NCBI RefSeq assembly: GCF_020537505.1
Contig: NZ_JAJBMO010000020.1
Coordinates: forward strand, 1 to 64,000
Direction: 5' to 3'
Origin: Blautia glucerasea
GTDB lineage: Bacteria > Bacillota > Clostridia > Lachnospirales > Lachnospiraceae
Length of the DNA stretch: 64,000 bases
The position numbers were made by a program, and so were the translations under genes. How positions within the stretch are numbered: position 1 is the first letter of the stretch; each line of letters starts with the position of its first letter. Under the pieces are notes generated by a model, which saw only the letters and a program-made list of their open reading frames with translations, searched no databases and was not told the DNA's origin. Below, piece by piece: positions 42,596 to 51,294 of the stretch.

Positions 42596-45102
42596 TGGCG
42601 TTTACACAGTTTAAGCACAGTGGGACTTTGAATCCGGAAATATCTGTCTGCGAGAAAAAGCATAGCTCTTTTGCAGAAAAAGCGGCAGAGGAAGGCATTG
42701 TTCTATTGAAAAATGAAAATATTCTTCCCATTTCATTATCTGCATCGGTTGCCCTTCTGGGCATCGGTGCGGATAAAACTGTAAAAGGGGGGATTGGTTC
42801 CGGAGATGTAAATAACAGGCAGAATATTACCATTTACGAAGGAATGGAAGAATCCGGAATTCGGATCACCAGCAGGGACTGGCTGGATGATTATGAACAT
42901 CGCTATCAGAAAGCGAGACTTATATGGAAAGAGAAAATTCTTGAAGAAGCAAAGCATGTAAATAATCCTTTTGATGCCTATGCATCCAATCCATTTATCA
43001 TGCCGGAGGGGCGTCCTGTTTCTGAAATGGATATCCAGGAAGCTGAAATTGTTGTTTATGTAATCAGCCGTATTTCTGGTGAAGGAAAAGATCGTCGTCT
43101 TGAAAAAGGTGACTATTATCTTAGTGAACGAGAAGAGAAAGATATTCTTTTTCTAAACAGCAGAAGTGTGCCTATTGTTCTGCTTATAAATGCCGGTGGT
43201 CCTGTGGAGCTTACAGATATTCTGGAAAAAGCGCAGTGGATAAAAGGTATCCTCAATATTTCCCAGCTTGGACAGGAGGGGGGACGTGCGGTTGCAAGGA
43301 TCCTTCTTGGAGAAGCTGTTCCAAGCGGAAAGCTTACAACAACCTGGGCAAAAAAATATGCGGATGTGCCATTTGCAGAGAATTTTAGTTATCTGAATGG
43401 AAATCTGGAATTGGAAGAATATAAAGAAGGAATTTATGTGGGCTATCGGTATTTCGATAGTTTTGGTGTAAAGCCACTTTTTCCTTTTGGCTTCGGTCTT
43501 TCTTATACAGATTTTAAGATTCAGTTTTGCAGTATTGAAATTGACAAGGATAAGATTGCAGTAAATGTATCTGTAGAGAATATTGGAAATACTTTTGCAG
43601 GAAGAGAAGTTGTACAGGTGTATGTATCACTTCCCCGGGGCAGGATAGAGAAAGAATACCATCGCCTGGTTGGATATGCAAAGACAAATGTATTAAAGCC
43701 GGGAGAAAAACAGGAGTTAAAGATCCTGTTTGATGGAAAAACTATTGCAAGCTTTTTTGAGGATGCAAATGCCTGGATCGTGGAAACAGGAAAGTATGGT
43801 CTCTGGATTGGAAATAATTCAGCCAATCTGAAGCTGGAGGCTTTTATAAATGTGAACCAGGATGTAGTTCTGGAGCAGACGCAGAAACTGGAAGCATTGG
43901 TTGAATTATCTGAAAAACTGGAAGCTTCAAAGAATGTAAAGGCTGCAGAAAAGCAGCTGGAGAAAAGTAGAAATGCTGATTTTCCCACCATACAGTTTGA
44001 AGCATTGCAGAGAAAACAAAAGGCTGGAAATGTTGACCGAGAGTCTCTGGTCATGGGAAACTCGCTGGAAATTCTGGCAGAAGAGCTGCCTGTAGAAGAA
44101 TTGATCCCACTTTTATACGGAAATACTGGTGGTATTAGCAGCAATCTTGGAGCAGCAGGGATTAAAGTGCCTGGTTCAGCTGGCGAAACTTCAGAAGCTC
44201 TTTATGAAAAATATGGAGTTCCGGTATTGATCATGGCAGACGGACCAGCTGGTATCAGACTGCAAAGAAGTTATGAGGTAAATCGCGAGAATGATTCTGT
44301 TTATGGAATCGGTGTTCTTGGTTCTTTGGAAAATGGATTTCTGGTAACAGAAAAGCCTCACCAAAATGCAGATACGTATTATCAGTACTGTACTGCTTTT
44401 CCGGTTGGTACAGCTTTGGCGCAGTCCTGGAATCGGCAGCTGTTGAAAGAGTTTGGAGAAATGATAGCTGAGGAAATGGAGAAATTTGGCGTCAATCTCT
44501 GGTTGGCACCGGGAATGAATATTCACAGAAATCCCCTGTGCGGACGAAACTTTGAATACTATTCAGAGGACCCGCTGCTTGCAGGAAGTCTGGCCGCAGC
44601 AGTTACCAAAGGGGTTCAGAGTAAAGCAGGATGCGGGGTAACGATTAAGCATTTTGCATGCAATAATCAGGAAGATAATCGTATGGGAGTAGATGTTCAT
44701 CTTTCTGAAAGGGCCCTTCGTGAGATTTATTGTCGTGGATTTGAGATTGCCATAAAGGAGAGTAAACCTGCGGCAATTATGTCCTCCTATAATCTGGTAA
44801 ATGGGGTACATGCCGCAAACAGCAAGGATCTGTGTACCAGAATTGTGCGTGATGAGTGGGGATTTGAGGGCGTGATCATGTCGGACTGGAATACTACGGA
44901 ACCCGAGGACGGAAGTATTCCATGGAAGTGCACAGCTGCCGGAAATGATATTATCATGCCAGGAAGTGAGAATGATCATAAAAGTATTCTGGATGGTTAC
45001 AGAAGTGGGAAGCTTTCAGAAGAAGAAATTCGTATCTGTGCCAGAAGGGTATTGAAACTAATTGATAAACTGCGAAGCAGTTATTTGGTTATGAGCAAGT
45101 AG
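42595..45102 (+). CDS. GH3 beta-glucosidase with permuted domain order
   Basis: An 835-residue glycoside hydrolase family 3 enzyme. The order is unusual: the part normally C-terminal (EEGIVLLKNENILPI, then the fibronectin III-like REVVQVYVS and VGYAK segments) comes first. The TIM-barrel half follows, with VLIMADGPAGIRL, NIHRNPLCGRNFEYYSEDP, KHFACNNQE and the nucleophile Asp in VIMSDWN. Several rumen and gut clostridial beta-glucosidases share this swapped arrangement. No signal peptide, so it acts in the cytoplasm on sugar brought in by the adjacent importer. It is the last gene before a terminator at 45141. Confidence 0.92.
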   Translation: MAFTQFKHSGTLNPEISVCEKKHSSFAEKAAEEGIVLLKNENILPISLSASVALLGIGADKTVKGGIGSGDVNNRQNITIYEGMEESGIRITSRDWLDDYEHRYQKARLIWKEKILEEAKHVNNPFDAYASNPFIMPEGRPVSEMDIQEAEIVVYVISRISGEGKDRRLEKGDYYLSEREEKDILFLNSRSVPIVLLINAGGPVELTDILEKAQWIKGILNISQLGQEGGRAVARILLGEAVPSGKLTTTWAKKYADVPFAENFSYLNGNLELEEYKEGIYVGYRYFDSFGVKPLFPFGFGLSYTDFKIQFCSIEIDKDKIAVNVSVENIGNTFAGREVVQVYVSLPRGRIEKEYHRLVGYAKTNVLKPGEKQELKILFDGKTIASFFEDANAWIVETGKYGLWIGNNSANLKLEAFINVNQDVVLEQTQKLEALVELSEKLEASKNVKAAEKQLEKSRNADFPTIQFEALQRKQKAGNVDRESLVMGNSLEILAEELPVEELIPLLYGNTGGISSNLGAAGIKVPGSAGETSEALYEKYGVPVLIMADGPAGIRLQRSYEVNRENDSVYGIGVLGSLENGFLVTEKPHQNADTYYQYCTAFPVGTALAQSWNRQLLKEFGEMIAEEMEKFGVNLWLAPGMNIHRNPLCGRNFEYYSEDPLLAGSLAAAVTKGVQSKAGCGVTIKHFACNNQEDNRMGVDVHLSERALREIYCRGFEIAIKESKPAAIMSSYNLVNGVHAANSKDLCTRIVRDEWGFEGVIMSDWNTTEPEDGSIPWKCTAAGNDIIMPGSENDHKSILDGYRSGKLSEEEIRICARRVLKLIDKLRSSYLVMSK

Positions 45103-45140
45103 TGAAGCGGATTGCGAATATTCGCTTGACTAAAAGGACT

Positions 45141-45180
45141 GAGCAAGGTATGCGTATGTGTACTTTGCTCTTATTTTTTT
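45141..45180 (+). terminator. Terminator of the sugar importer/GH3 operon
   Basis: GAGCAAGGTA and TACTTTGCTC pair with one G-U around TGCGTATGTG, followed by TTATTTTTTT. Confidence 0.88.
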
Positions 45181-45217
45181 TCATTTTTATAGAAATTATA
45201 AAGAGAGATGTGGTAGT

Positions 45218-45328
45218 ATGGAAAATACCAGCGATACAAAAAGAAAATCTGGAATGGAGCTTGAGGTGAAAGATGGTGCTTTGCTGTGGCAGAGTATAGA
45301 AATAGACGAAAGCAAGAGGAGCGTATAA
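45218..45328 (+). CDS. Possible small peptide, unassigned
   Basis: A 36-codon frame starting MENTSDTKRKSG and rich in charged residues. It has no clear ribosome-binding site (GAGAG lies about 13 bases upstream) and no recognised family. It lies between the operon terminator and the carboxypeptidase gene and may be a chance frame or a leader peptide. Listed because the 255-base gap holds nothing else beyond the terminator. Confidence 0.2.
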   Translation: MENTSDTKRKSGMELEVKDGALLWQSIEIDESKRSV

Positions 45329-45357
45329 AAGCAGTGGAAAATGGAAGGAGAGTCTAA

Positions 45358-46353
45358 ATGGATGAGCGAAGCAAACGGGCGCAGATGGAGCGGAAGAGGA
45401 GAATTCGTAGAAAGAAACAGAGACGTCGGGTTTTGATTAGTGCGCTGGTGGAAGTTTTGATTCTGGCAGTGTTGGCTTTGGCGTTTTGTTGGGATAGAGG
45501 ACTTAGTGCTAAAGTGTCGGGAGTGCTCGGGATTTTCGACAGACCGCCTGCGACGGAACTGGATGTGTCGGGAGTGAACAGCTCAAATGTGCTTTTAATG
45601 GATGTAAAAAGCGGAAAGGTCATTGGAAATCTAAATGGGGAAGAGCGGATTTATCCGGCATCCATGACGAAGATCATGACTGCAATTGTGGCGCTGGAAG
45701 CATTTTCAGATCTGGATCATGAGATTACTTTAAGTGAGAATATTTTTTATGCTCTGGATGGACAGGATGCCACACAGGCAGGCTTTCAGCCAGGGGAGAG
45801 CGTGAGAGTGCGTGATCTGGTCTACGGCGTAATGCTGCCTTCCGGAGCAGAATGTTGTCTGGCTTTGGCAGATGAAGCATCCGGCTCAGAAGAAGCATTT
45901 GTGGAAAAGATGAATAAGAAGGCCAAGTCCATTGGGATGAAGGATACCCATTTTATGGATTGTACGGGATTACATGATCCAGAGCATTATAGTACAGCAT
46001 ATGATATTGCGCTGCTGCTTAAGTATGCGTTACATAATGATACTTTCCGTGAAGTGGCAGAAAGCCATTTCCATTCTACGCCAGCTACCAATGTACATCC
46101 GGATGGAATTACCTATTACAGTACCATGTTTAAAAATATGTCGGATACATCGGTAACCGGCGGGGAAATTCTAGGTGGCAAAACCGGGTATACCTCTGAG
46201 GCAGGGCATTGTCTGGCAAGCTTTGCACAGATATATGGCAGGGAGTACATTCTGGTAACTGCAGGCGCCGCGGCGGACGCTACGGGAGTACCACATATTC
46301 TGGACGCGAAAACAATATATAACCGGCTGGGCGAAGCGGTGGCACAGAAATAA
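45358..46353 (+). CDS. D-alanyl-D-alanine carboxypeptidase (S11 family)
   Basis: A 331-residue penicillin-binding-type carboxypeptidase that trims the terminal D-Ala from peptidoglycan stem peptides. It begins with a basic stretch and one membrane helix (ALVEVLILAVLALAFCW), so the catalytic domain is held outside the cell. The active-site serine motif is SMTK (PASMTKIMTA) and the KTG motif is GGKTGYT. The second motif reads SGA (LPSGAECC) where SGN is usual, a variant that may tune activity. There is no C-terminal amphipathic anchor like DacA; it ends shortly after the KTG domain. GGAAGGAG lies before ATG 45358. Confidence 0.9.
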   Translation: MDERSKRAQMERKRRIRRKKQRRRVLISALVEVLILAVLALAFCWDRGLSAKVSGVLGIFDRPPATELDVSGVNSSNVLLMDVKSGKVIGNLNGEERIYPASMTKIMTAIVALEAFSDLDHEITLSENIFYALDGQDATQAGFQPGESVRVRDLVYGVMLPSGAECCLALADEASGSEEAFVEKMNKKAKSIGMKDTHFMDCTGLHDPEHYSTAYDIALLLKYALHNDTFREVAESHFHSTPATNVHPDGITYYSTMFKNMSDTSVTGGEILGGKTGYTSEAGHCLASFAQIYGREYILVTAGAAADATGVPHILDAKTIYNRLGEAVAQK

Positions 46354-46419
46354 GAAATGACAAATCCAGTGAGGAAGTGAATGCTCTTTTTCTATGCTGT
46401 GTTTCGAGTCAGGCTGGTG

Positions 46420-47616
46420 TTATTTCGCCATTTGCAGGATTGCCACAATATCTTCTTTCGTCAACGGCTGGAAGAAGCCAATGTGTCCGTTTCTGCCGAA
46501 AACGCATTTCTCAGCCATTTCCTCGATTTGGGCATCGGTTGGATAAATGCCAAGTTCAGTGAGGGTGGTTGGCATGTCTATAGAGTGGCACCAAGTCTCC
46601 CAGGCAGTGATGGATGCGAGAACAGTATCCGTAATATCAGAATCGCTGGTCTGGGAAGCATCAATTCCGAAAACCTTCTCACCAAACTGTGCAAATCTTC
46701 CCGGATTTGTCTTATACACATATCTCGCCCAGCTTCCCCAGACAGATGCAAGTCCGGCTCCGTGAGCTACATCAAACATACCGCCGAGTTCATGCTCAAT
46801 CTTATGTGTGGCGAAATCAGATACCCTTCCGGCACCGGTCAGACCGTTATGGGAAAGGCTTCCGGCCCACATGAGAGTAGCCCGGGCTTCATAGTTTTCA
46901 GGATCTTTTACAGCAACCTGGGCGGCATCACGAACGGAAATCATCAGTCCCTCTGCAATCCGGTCAGTAAGGCTGGTATCTGTGTCTGTAGGGGTAAAAT
47001 AACGCTCCATAGTGTGCATCATAATATCAGCTGCGCCGCTGGCTGTCTGATACGCCGGAAGGCTGTAAGTCAGCTCAGGATTCATAATAGCAAATCTGGG
47101 GCGTGAGCAGTCGTGCCCATAGGAACGTTTCATCATACCGTCTTCAATGGTGAGAACCATGGAGGAAGACATCTCAGAGCCTGCCGCGGCAATTGTAAGA
47201 ACAACGCCAATGGGCAGGTTTTTATCTGTTTTTACACGTCCATAAAGCAGGTCTTCCATCTCAAAATCATTGGCAATTCCGTAACCGATTCCCTTAGCCG
47301 TATCAATTACGCTGCCCCCGCCAATGGGCAGAAGGAAGTCAACACCTTCCGCACGTCCAATGCTGATCCCCTCTTTTACCAGGGAAAGACGTGGGTTTGG
47401 TACAACACCGTTCAAATCTACGTAGGAAAGATCTGCATCACTTAAACTCTTATGAACCCTGTCCAAAAGCCCGGAAGTCTCAATGTGTCCGCCCTTTTTT
47501 CCATAAACGATCATAACCTTATGTCCACCAAAGGCTACAACCTGTTTTCCAACCTCACTCTCACGCCCAGCTCCAAACAGAATCTTAGTAGGAGTGAAAA
47601 AATCAAAATTTATCAT
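46420..47616 (-). CDS. Iron-containing alcohol dehydrogenase (butanol dehydrogenase-like)
   Basis: A 398-residue member of the type III iron-dependent alcohol dehydrogenases. The NAD(P)-binding segment is LLPIGGGSVIDTAKGI. Metal-ligand regions are visible: an Asp in the helix SGAADIMMHTMERY and a His in the C-terminal half within FDVAHGAGLASVW. It reduces aldehydes to alcohols during fermentation. ATG 47616 has GGAGG about ten bases upstream. It is convergent with the carboxypeptidase gene. Confidence 0.92.
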   Translation of the reverse strand: MINFDFFTPTKILFGAGRESEVGKQVVAFGGHKVMIVYGKKGGHIETSGLLDRVHKSLSDADLSYVDLNGVVPNPRLSLVKEGISIGRAEGVDFLLPIGGGSVIDTAKGIGYGIANDFEMEDLLYGRVKTDKNLPIGVVLTIAAAGSEMSSSMVLTIEDGMMKRSYGHDCSRPRFAIMNPELTYSLPAYQTASGAADIMMHTMERYFTPTDTDTSLTDRIAEGLMISVRDAAQVAVKDPENYEARATLMWAGSLSHNGLTGAGRVSDFATHKIEHELGGMFDVAHGAGLASVWGSWARYVYKTNPGRFAQFGEKVFGIDASQTSDSDITDTVLASITAWETWCHSIDMPTTLTELGIYPTDAQIEEMAEKCVFGRNGHIGFFQPLTKEDIVAILQMAK

Positions 47617-47766
47617 AAGAAAATTCCTCCGTAAAAATATGCAACAGCAGTTTTTTTATTCTGAGCCCATTATATAGCAGGATTTGAAAAATATCCATTA
47701 CTTTTGCGAATTCGGTCATCTATGTTAAAGTCAAAATTATGATATTTGTATATTCTTATAAATGGC

Positions 47767-47795
47767 TTGACAATACTACTACTATATTAATAAAC
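47767..47795 (+). promoter_or_regulatory. Promoter upstream of the HicAB locus
   Basis: A perfect TTGACA (47767-47772) is followed by AT-rich sequence with several possible -10 hexamers (TTAATA, TAATAA) about 14-16 bases on. It lies 40 bases before the first small gene. Confidence 0.45.
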
Positions 47796-47834
47796 TAAAT
47801 GTATAAAAAATATACCGCAAGGAGGCGAAAAAGA

Positions 47835-48110
47835 ATGTCAAAAGAAGACCTTGGAAAATTGATCGATAATAAGAAATTTTCTAAAACGATGTATTGTTAC
47901 GGAGATGACAAGCTTGGAAATTTTATTAAAGAAATATATTTTGATGGTATGAGAGAGGGATATAATTTAGCAAAATTTAGATTGGAGCTGCTTGATGGGA
48001 TGCCATTTGATGCAGCTGATGAATATTGGGATAATAATATGGAAAAAATCAGAAGCATTTTGAATCTATGTAAACGGTATGATGAGATTGACAAACAAAA
48101 AAATGATTGA
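47835..48110 (+). CDS. Small hypothetical protein upstream of HicAB
   Basis: 91 residues from ATG 47835, chosen because AAGGAGG precedes it by nine bases; an in-frame ATG 36 bases upstream has none. The protein is soluble, acidic and probably helical, with an aromatic segment (MPFDAADEYWDN) and a charged tail. No family is recognised. It lies 45 bases before hicA and may share its transcript. It could be an accessory factor or an unrelated gene. Confidence 0.6.
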   Translation: MSKEDLGKLIDNKKFSKTMYCYGDDKLGNFIKEIYFDGMREGYNLAKFRLELLDGMPFDAADEYWDNNMEKIRSILNLCKRYDEIDKQKND

Positions 48111-48155
48111 CACCATATGCGACACCACATATAATGTGAATAGGAGATATAATAA

Positions 48156-48413
48156 ATGTCAAAATGGGATAAACTGATAACACGTATATGCAATTTATCG
48201 AAAGACCTCCGATTTGACGAATTGCGGAAGGTATTGGAAAGTTATGGATATGAAATGAATGCACCGAGAAGTGGAAGCAGTCATTATACGTTTAGAAAAC
48301 AAGGGTGCACGCCAATTACAATACCGAAGCATGAACCAATCAAGAAAGTGTATGTAGAGATGGTAAGACTGATTGTGGAAGGCGAGGTGAAAAATGATGA
48401 AGACGTTGAATGA
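48156..48413 (+). CDS. hicA: HicA-family mRNA interferase toxin
   Basis: An 85-residue HicA-like toxin with the double-stranded-RNA-binding fold: FDELRKVLESYGYEM, then GSSHYTF with the catalytic histidine, and the TIPKHEPIKKVYV segment typical of HicA. It is predicted to cleave mRNA and stop growth when free. It overlaps the following hicB by 20 bases, the normal toxin-first order. The start is ATG 48156, with AGGAGA about eight bases upstream. Confidence 0.87.
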   Translation: MSKWDKLITRICNLSKDLRFDELRKVLESYGYEMNAPRSGSSHYTFRKQGCTPITIPKHEPIKKVYVEMVRLIVEGEVKNDEDVE

Positions 48414-48759
48414 TTATATGGCAATGTCCTATCGTATGGAAATTGTGGAAGATAAAGATGAAGGCGGATTTGTAGTTTCTTATCCAGATTTACCTGGCTG
48501 CATTACTTGCGGAGAAACTTTAGAACGTGCAGTGGCAAATGCGGTGGATGCGAAAAAAGCCTGGCTTGAGGCTGCATTAGAAGATGGGATAGAAATTCAT
48601 GAGCCAGACAGCTTGGAAGATTATTCGGGACAATTTAAGTTGAGAATACCCCGAAGCCTGCATAGATCATTGGCAGAACATTCTAAGAGAGAAGGAATCA
48701 GCATGAATCAATATTGTGTATATCTTCTTTCCAGAAATGATGCAGTATTCTTTAAGTAA
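48394..48759 (+). CDS. hicB: HicB-family antitoxin
   Basis: A 121-residue antitoxin. Residues 14-70 are the HicB-like partial RNase H fold that binds HicA (EDKDEGGFVVSYPDLPGC, ITCGETLERAVANA). The C-terminal 45 residues (LRIPRSLHRSLAEHSKREGI, then SMNQY) are a ribbon-helix-helix DNA-binding domain for autoregulation. It overlaps hicA by 20 bases. A terminator at 48827 lies between this gene and the convergent antiporter gene. Confidence 0.9.
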   Translation: MMKTLNDYMAMSYRMEIVEDKDEGGFVVSYPDLPGCITCGETLERAVANAVDAKKAWLEAALEDGIEIHEPDSLEDYSGQFKLRIPRSLHRSLAEHSKREGISMNQYCVYLLSRNDAVFFK

Positions 48760-48826
48760 AATTGTCGTAACGATTCAGAGATAGAGAACTCAAACAAATA
48801 TATGTAACTGAAATAGAATAGTGAAA

Positions 48827-48864
48827 AAGGCATCCTCAAACGAATTTGTGTAAGGGTGCCTTTT
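48827..48864 (+). terminator. Terminator after hicB
   Basis: AAGGCATCCT and AGGGTGCCTT pair with a wobble across a 16-base loop, then TTTT. The complementary side begins with AAAA, so it may also stop transcription from the antiporter side. Confidence 0.75.
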
Positions 48865-48870
48865 GCTATT

Positions 48871-50076
48871 TTAGCTACACGATTCTCGTTTCAGCAGCCT
48901 CTTATAGCTGCAATCCATCCCAATAGCCCCCAACGGCGCGGTGATCAGAATGCCCAGAACTGCTACGGAGAGCACGATCTGTCCGCAGGAGAGGCCCATG
49001 GCCATTGGGACGGAGCCGATGGCGGCCTGGACGGTTGCTTTGGGCAGGTAGGCGATGGAGCAGAACAGTTTTTCTTTTGCGGTCAGGTTGGTTCCGGCTA
49101 CGCAGAGGGTGACGCCAAGGGTGCGGATTAGCAGGGCGGCGAAGATCATAGCCAGGGCTGCAGGACCTGCTTTCAAGGTATAGCGGATATCTACGGATGC
49201 ACCCACAAGTACGAAAAGCAGGACTTCAGCAGCCAGCCACAGCTTTCCGAATTTCTGGGAAAGACGGGCGGAGACGGAAGAGGTACACTTTAGCTTTAAA
49301 ACGCAAGCCATGCTTACCACAGCCAGAAGCCCGGAAATAGAAACCACCGGTTTCAGCCATGTCTCAATAGACATCAGCAGGAAAGACACGCCCATTACCA
49401 CGATCACCTTCATACTGTTCCGCACCATATGGCTGTGGGCGTAGGCTGTCTCGAAAAACAGGGAAAGAAGATAACCAGTCACACTTCCAAGTACAATACC
49501 CAGGACAATGGAAACCGGAATGTTGATAAAATCCTTCACATGTGCACTGCCGCCCTGTGCCATAGTAGAAAATGTGGAAAACAGCACGATCACATAAATA
49601 TCATCACAGGAAGCACCTGCCAGGATCATCTGGGGAATGCTTTTGGCTGTGCCGTATTTTTCCTCCATCAACTGTACCATTCTTGGGACAACCACAGCCG
49701 GGGAAACGGCGCCCATTACGGCACCCATAACAGCAGCTTCCAGTCTGGTGATCCCCAGAAAGTAAGGGGCCAGCAAAAAGTATGCCAGAATTTCAAAAGT
49801 CGCCGGGATGCAGGCCATCATAATCGCAGGTCGTCCCACTTTTTTCAGGTCAGCCAGATTCAGGGAAAGTCCGGCTTTTAATAAAATAATGATCAGAGCA
49901 ATCTGCCGCAGCTCCGAGGAAATGGAAAGAATGGATGGATCCAACACATCCAGTACATAAGGTCCCAAGAGAATACCGGTGAGCAGCATTCCGATAATAC
50001 GGGGCAGCTTCAGTGCTTGGCAGATTGCTGCCAGGGAAAGGCCTACAAGAAAAATAAAGGCTAAAGATGTTAACAT
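48871..50076 (-). CDS. Monovalent cation:proton antiporter (CPA family)
   Basis: A 401-residue integral membrane protein with about twelve helices, similar to the NhaP/KefB type Na+(K+)/H+ exchangers. The helical hairpin containing VMGAVMGAVSPAVVVPRMV and the ILAGASCDDIYVIVLFST segment, with its paired aspartates, match the ion-binding core. No TrkA-N regulatory domain is fused. ATG 50076 follows AAGGAGG by eleven bases; the more upstream ATG lies inside the structured leader and is rejected. It exchanges cations for protons for pH and salt balance. The 5' leader has mutually exclusive hairpins. Confidence 0.88.
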   Translation of the reverse strand: MLTSLAFIFLVGLSLAAICQALKLPRIIGMLLTGILLGPYVLDVLDPSILSISSELRQIALIIILLKAGLSLNLADLKKVGRPAIMMACIPATFEILAYFLLAPYFLGITRLEAAVMGAVMGAVSPAVVVPRMVQLMEEKYGTAKSIPQMILAGASCDDIYVIVLFSTFSTMAQGGSAHVKDFINIPVSIVLGIVLGSVTGYLLSLFFETAYAHSHMVRNSMKVIVVMGVSFLLMSIETWLKPVVSISGLLAVVSMACVLKLKCTSSVSARLSQKFGKLWLAAEVLLFVLVGASVDIRYTLKAGPAALAMIFAALLIRTLGVTLCVAGTNLTAKEKLFCSIAYLPKATVQAAIGSVPMAMGLSCGQIVLSVAVLGILITAPLGAIGMDCSYKRLLKRESCS

Positions 50077-50208
50077 TGTTATAAATTCCTCCTTTTTACG
50101 CAGAAAAGCTGATGCTTTCTGCGGCAATTGTTATCGCAGAAGTCATCAGCTTAATAAGCGGTTCGGGATGATCCCGGGGAGACATTCATTCCCCTTTGTT
50201 TTATTTTC
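50077..50208 (-). promoter_or_regulatory. Structured 5' leader of the antiporter gene, candidate riboswitch or attenuator
   Basis: In transcript direction: GGGG...CCCC and GGGATCATCCC stems come first. Next is a long hairpin AAGCTGATG-A-CTTCTGCG against CGCAGAA-AG-CATCAGCTT (50152-50106 on the plus numbering), then a second TTCTGCG directly before the AAGGAGG ribosome-binding site. The central CGCAGAAAGC can pair with either flanking copy, giving two mutually exclusive folds. The second fold ends within a few bases of the ribosome-binding site. No match to a known riboswitch consensus is recognised. Confidence 0.6.
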
Positions 50209-50214
50209 GTGTGT

Positions 50215-50243
50215 ATAATAGCATATTACATAAGTTATAGCAA
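50215..50243 (-). promoter_or_regulatory. Promoter of the antiporter gene
   Basis: On the minus strand TTGCTA (50243-50238) and TATTAT (50220-50215) are spaced by 17 bases. Initiation near 50208 gives a leader of about 130 bases. Confidence 0.6.
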
Positions 50244-50359
50244 GAATAATTTTTCAAATTTCAAAATTAAAGGTTGATTCAATTACCGTTTACAGGTGTT
50301 ATTCTATAAATCACGTTGTTAAGAACAGTAATTATTTGAAAGTGAAGCATGATGCAGCA

Positions 50360-50785
50360 TCAAAACAACGTCTCTTCATTCTCATCAAACAGCTTATCAT
50401 TAATCTCAAACAATTTAAGCCCATGAAGCAGCCCATAATAAATAATGGCATCTCTTTTCAATTTGGGATAAAGCTGCGCCATTCCACACAGCTTCAGCAA
50501 TTCCTGGGTTTCATCCACTGTCGCCTCCAGCCCGTAACACAGACACAGCAGGCGGTTCCTGGAAGGGTTCCTGCGGCCGGCAAAAATCTGGTGGAGATAA
50601 ATCTCGCTCATGCCGGCCTGTTTGGCAAGCGCTGCCTTTGAGATAGTTTTCTTCTCGAACAGACGGTTCAATAATTCTGCCACAGTCTTATTTTCAAATT
50701 GCTCCTGGTTCTGGGACAGAAACTGACTCAGATCCGGGGAATCCATAAGCTCCTGCTGTAAACCATCTGTATTTTTCTTTTCCAT
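50360..50785 (-). CDS. XRE-family helix-turn-helix regulator
   Basis: A 141-residue protein with an HTH of the Cro/CI (XRE) type: SKAALAKQAGMSEIYLHQIFAGRRNPSRN. The C-terminal helices (YPKLKRDAIIYYGLLHGL) are a common extension in such regulators in clostridia. ATG 50785 is chosen, with AAAGGCG upstream; an earlier ATG would add nine residues. It is divergent from the truncated kinase gene. An XRE gene beside a Ser/Thr kinase recurs in Firmicutes, suggesting the kinase modified or sensed through this regulator. Confidence 0.85.
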   Translation of the reverse strand: MEKKNTDGLQQELMDSPDLSQFLSQNQEQFENKTVAELLNRLFEKKTISKAALAKQAGMSEIYLHQIFAGRRNPSRNRLLCLCYGLEATVDETQELLKLCGMAQLYPKLKRDAIIYYGLLHGLKLFEINDKLFDENEETLF

Positions 50786-50917
50786 ATTCGCGCCTTTACA
50801 ATAATTTGTCAATAAGTTAAAATAGTTTTAACAATACAATCAAATGAAACTATACTATAAAAAATTCTGAAAAACAATATGCAGTCAGCATAGTGTTAAC
50901 TACTGACAAGGAGAAAA

Positions 50918-51283
50918 ATGGACATTTATGATAGTCTTTTAAGTGCAGTTCATGACGAATATGACAGGGTCTGCCTGATCAAAAAAAGCGAGCGCAGTGA
51001 AGTATACAGGAAACTGCTCGCTGTTTCATGTCCCAATCTGCCCCAGATCATGGAGGTAGGGGAAAAGGAGGGGAAAACAGTTCTGCTGGAAGAATATGTG
51101 CAAGGGGATACCCTTGGAGAGATTTTGCAGGGCGGACTTTTAACAGCGGCACAGGCCAAGCAGATCACCTGTCAGCTGTGCATGGCCTTGTGGGTGCTTC
51201 ACTCCATGGGAGTGGTACATAGAGACGTAAAGCCAGATAGCAAGAGCGGCTGCACGAGCAGAGAAAACAATTTCGTTATATGA
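50918..51283 (+). pseudogene. Truncated Ser/Thr protein kinase, N-terminal part only
   Basis: The 121-residue frame encodes the N-lobe and start of the C-lobe of a Hanks-type kinase. It ends just after the catalytic loop HRDVKPD, followed by a foreign tail (SKSGCTSREN) and a stop. The Asn after HRDxKP, the DFG loop and everything after are lost, so it cannot phosphorylate. GTTAACTACTGACAAGGAG precedes ATG 50918. A deletion that joined it to the unrelated fragment downstream is the simplest explanation. Confidence 0.8.
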
Positions 51284-51294
51284 AGACGCAGTAA

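Noticed and set aside
50077..50208. yybP-ykoY manganese riboswitch in the antiporter leader
   Set aside because: The leader has a GGGGAATGA start, but the conserved GGGGAGUA loop and its partner loop are not seen.
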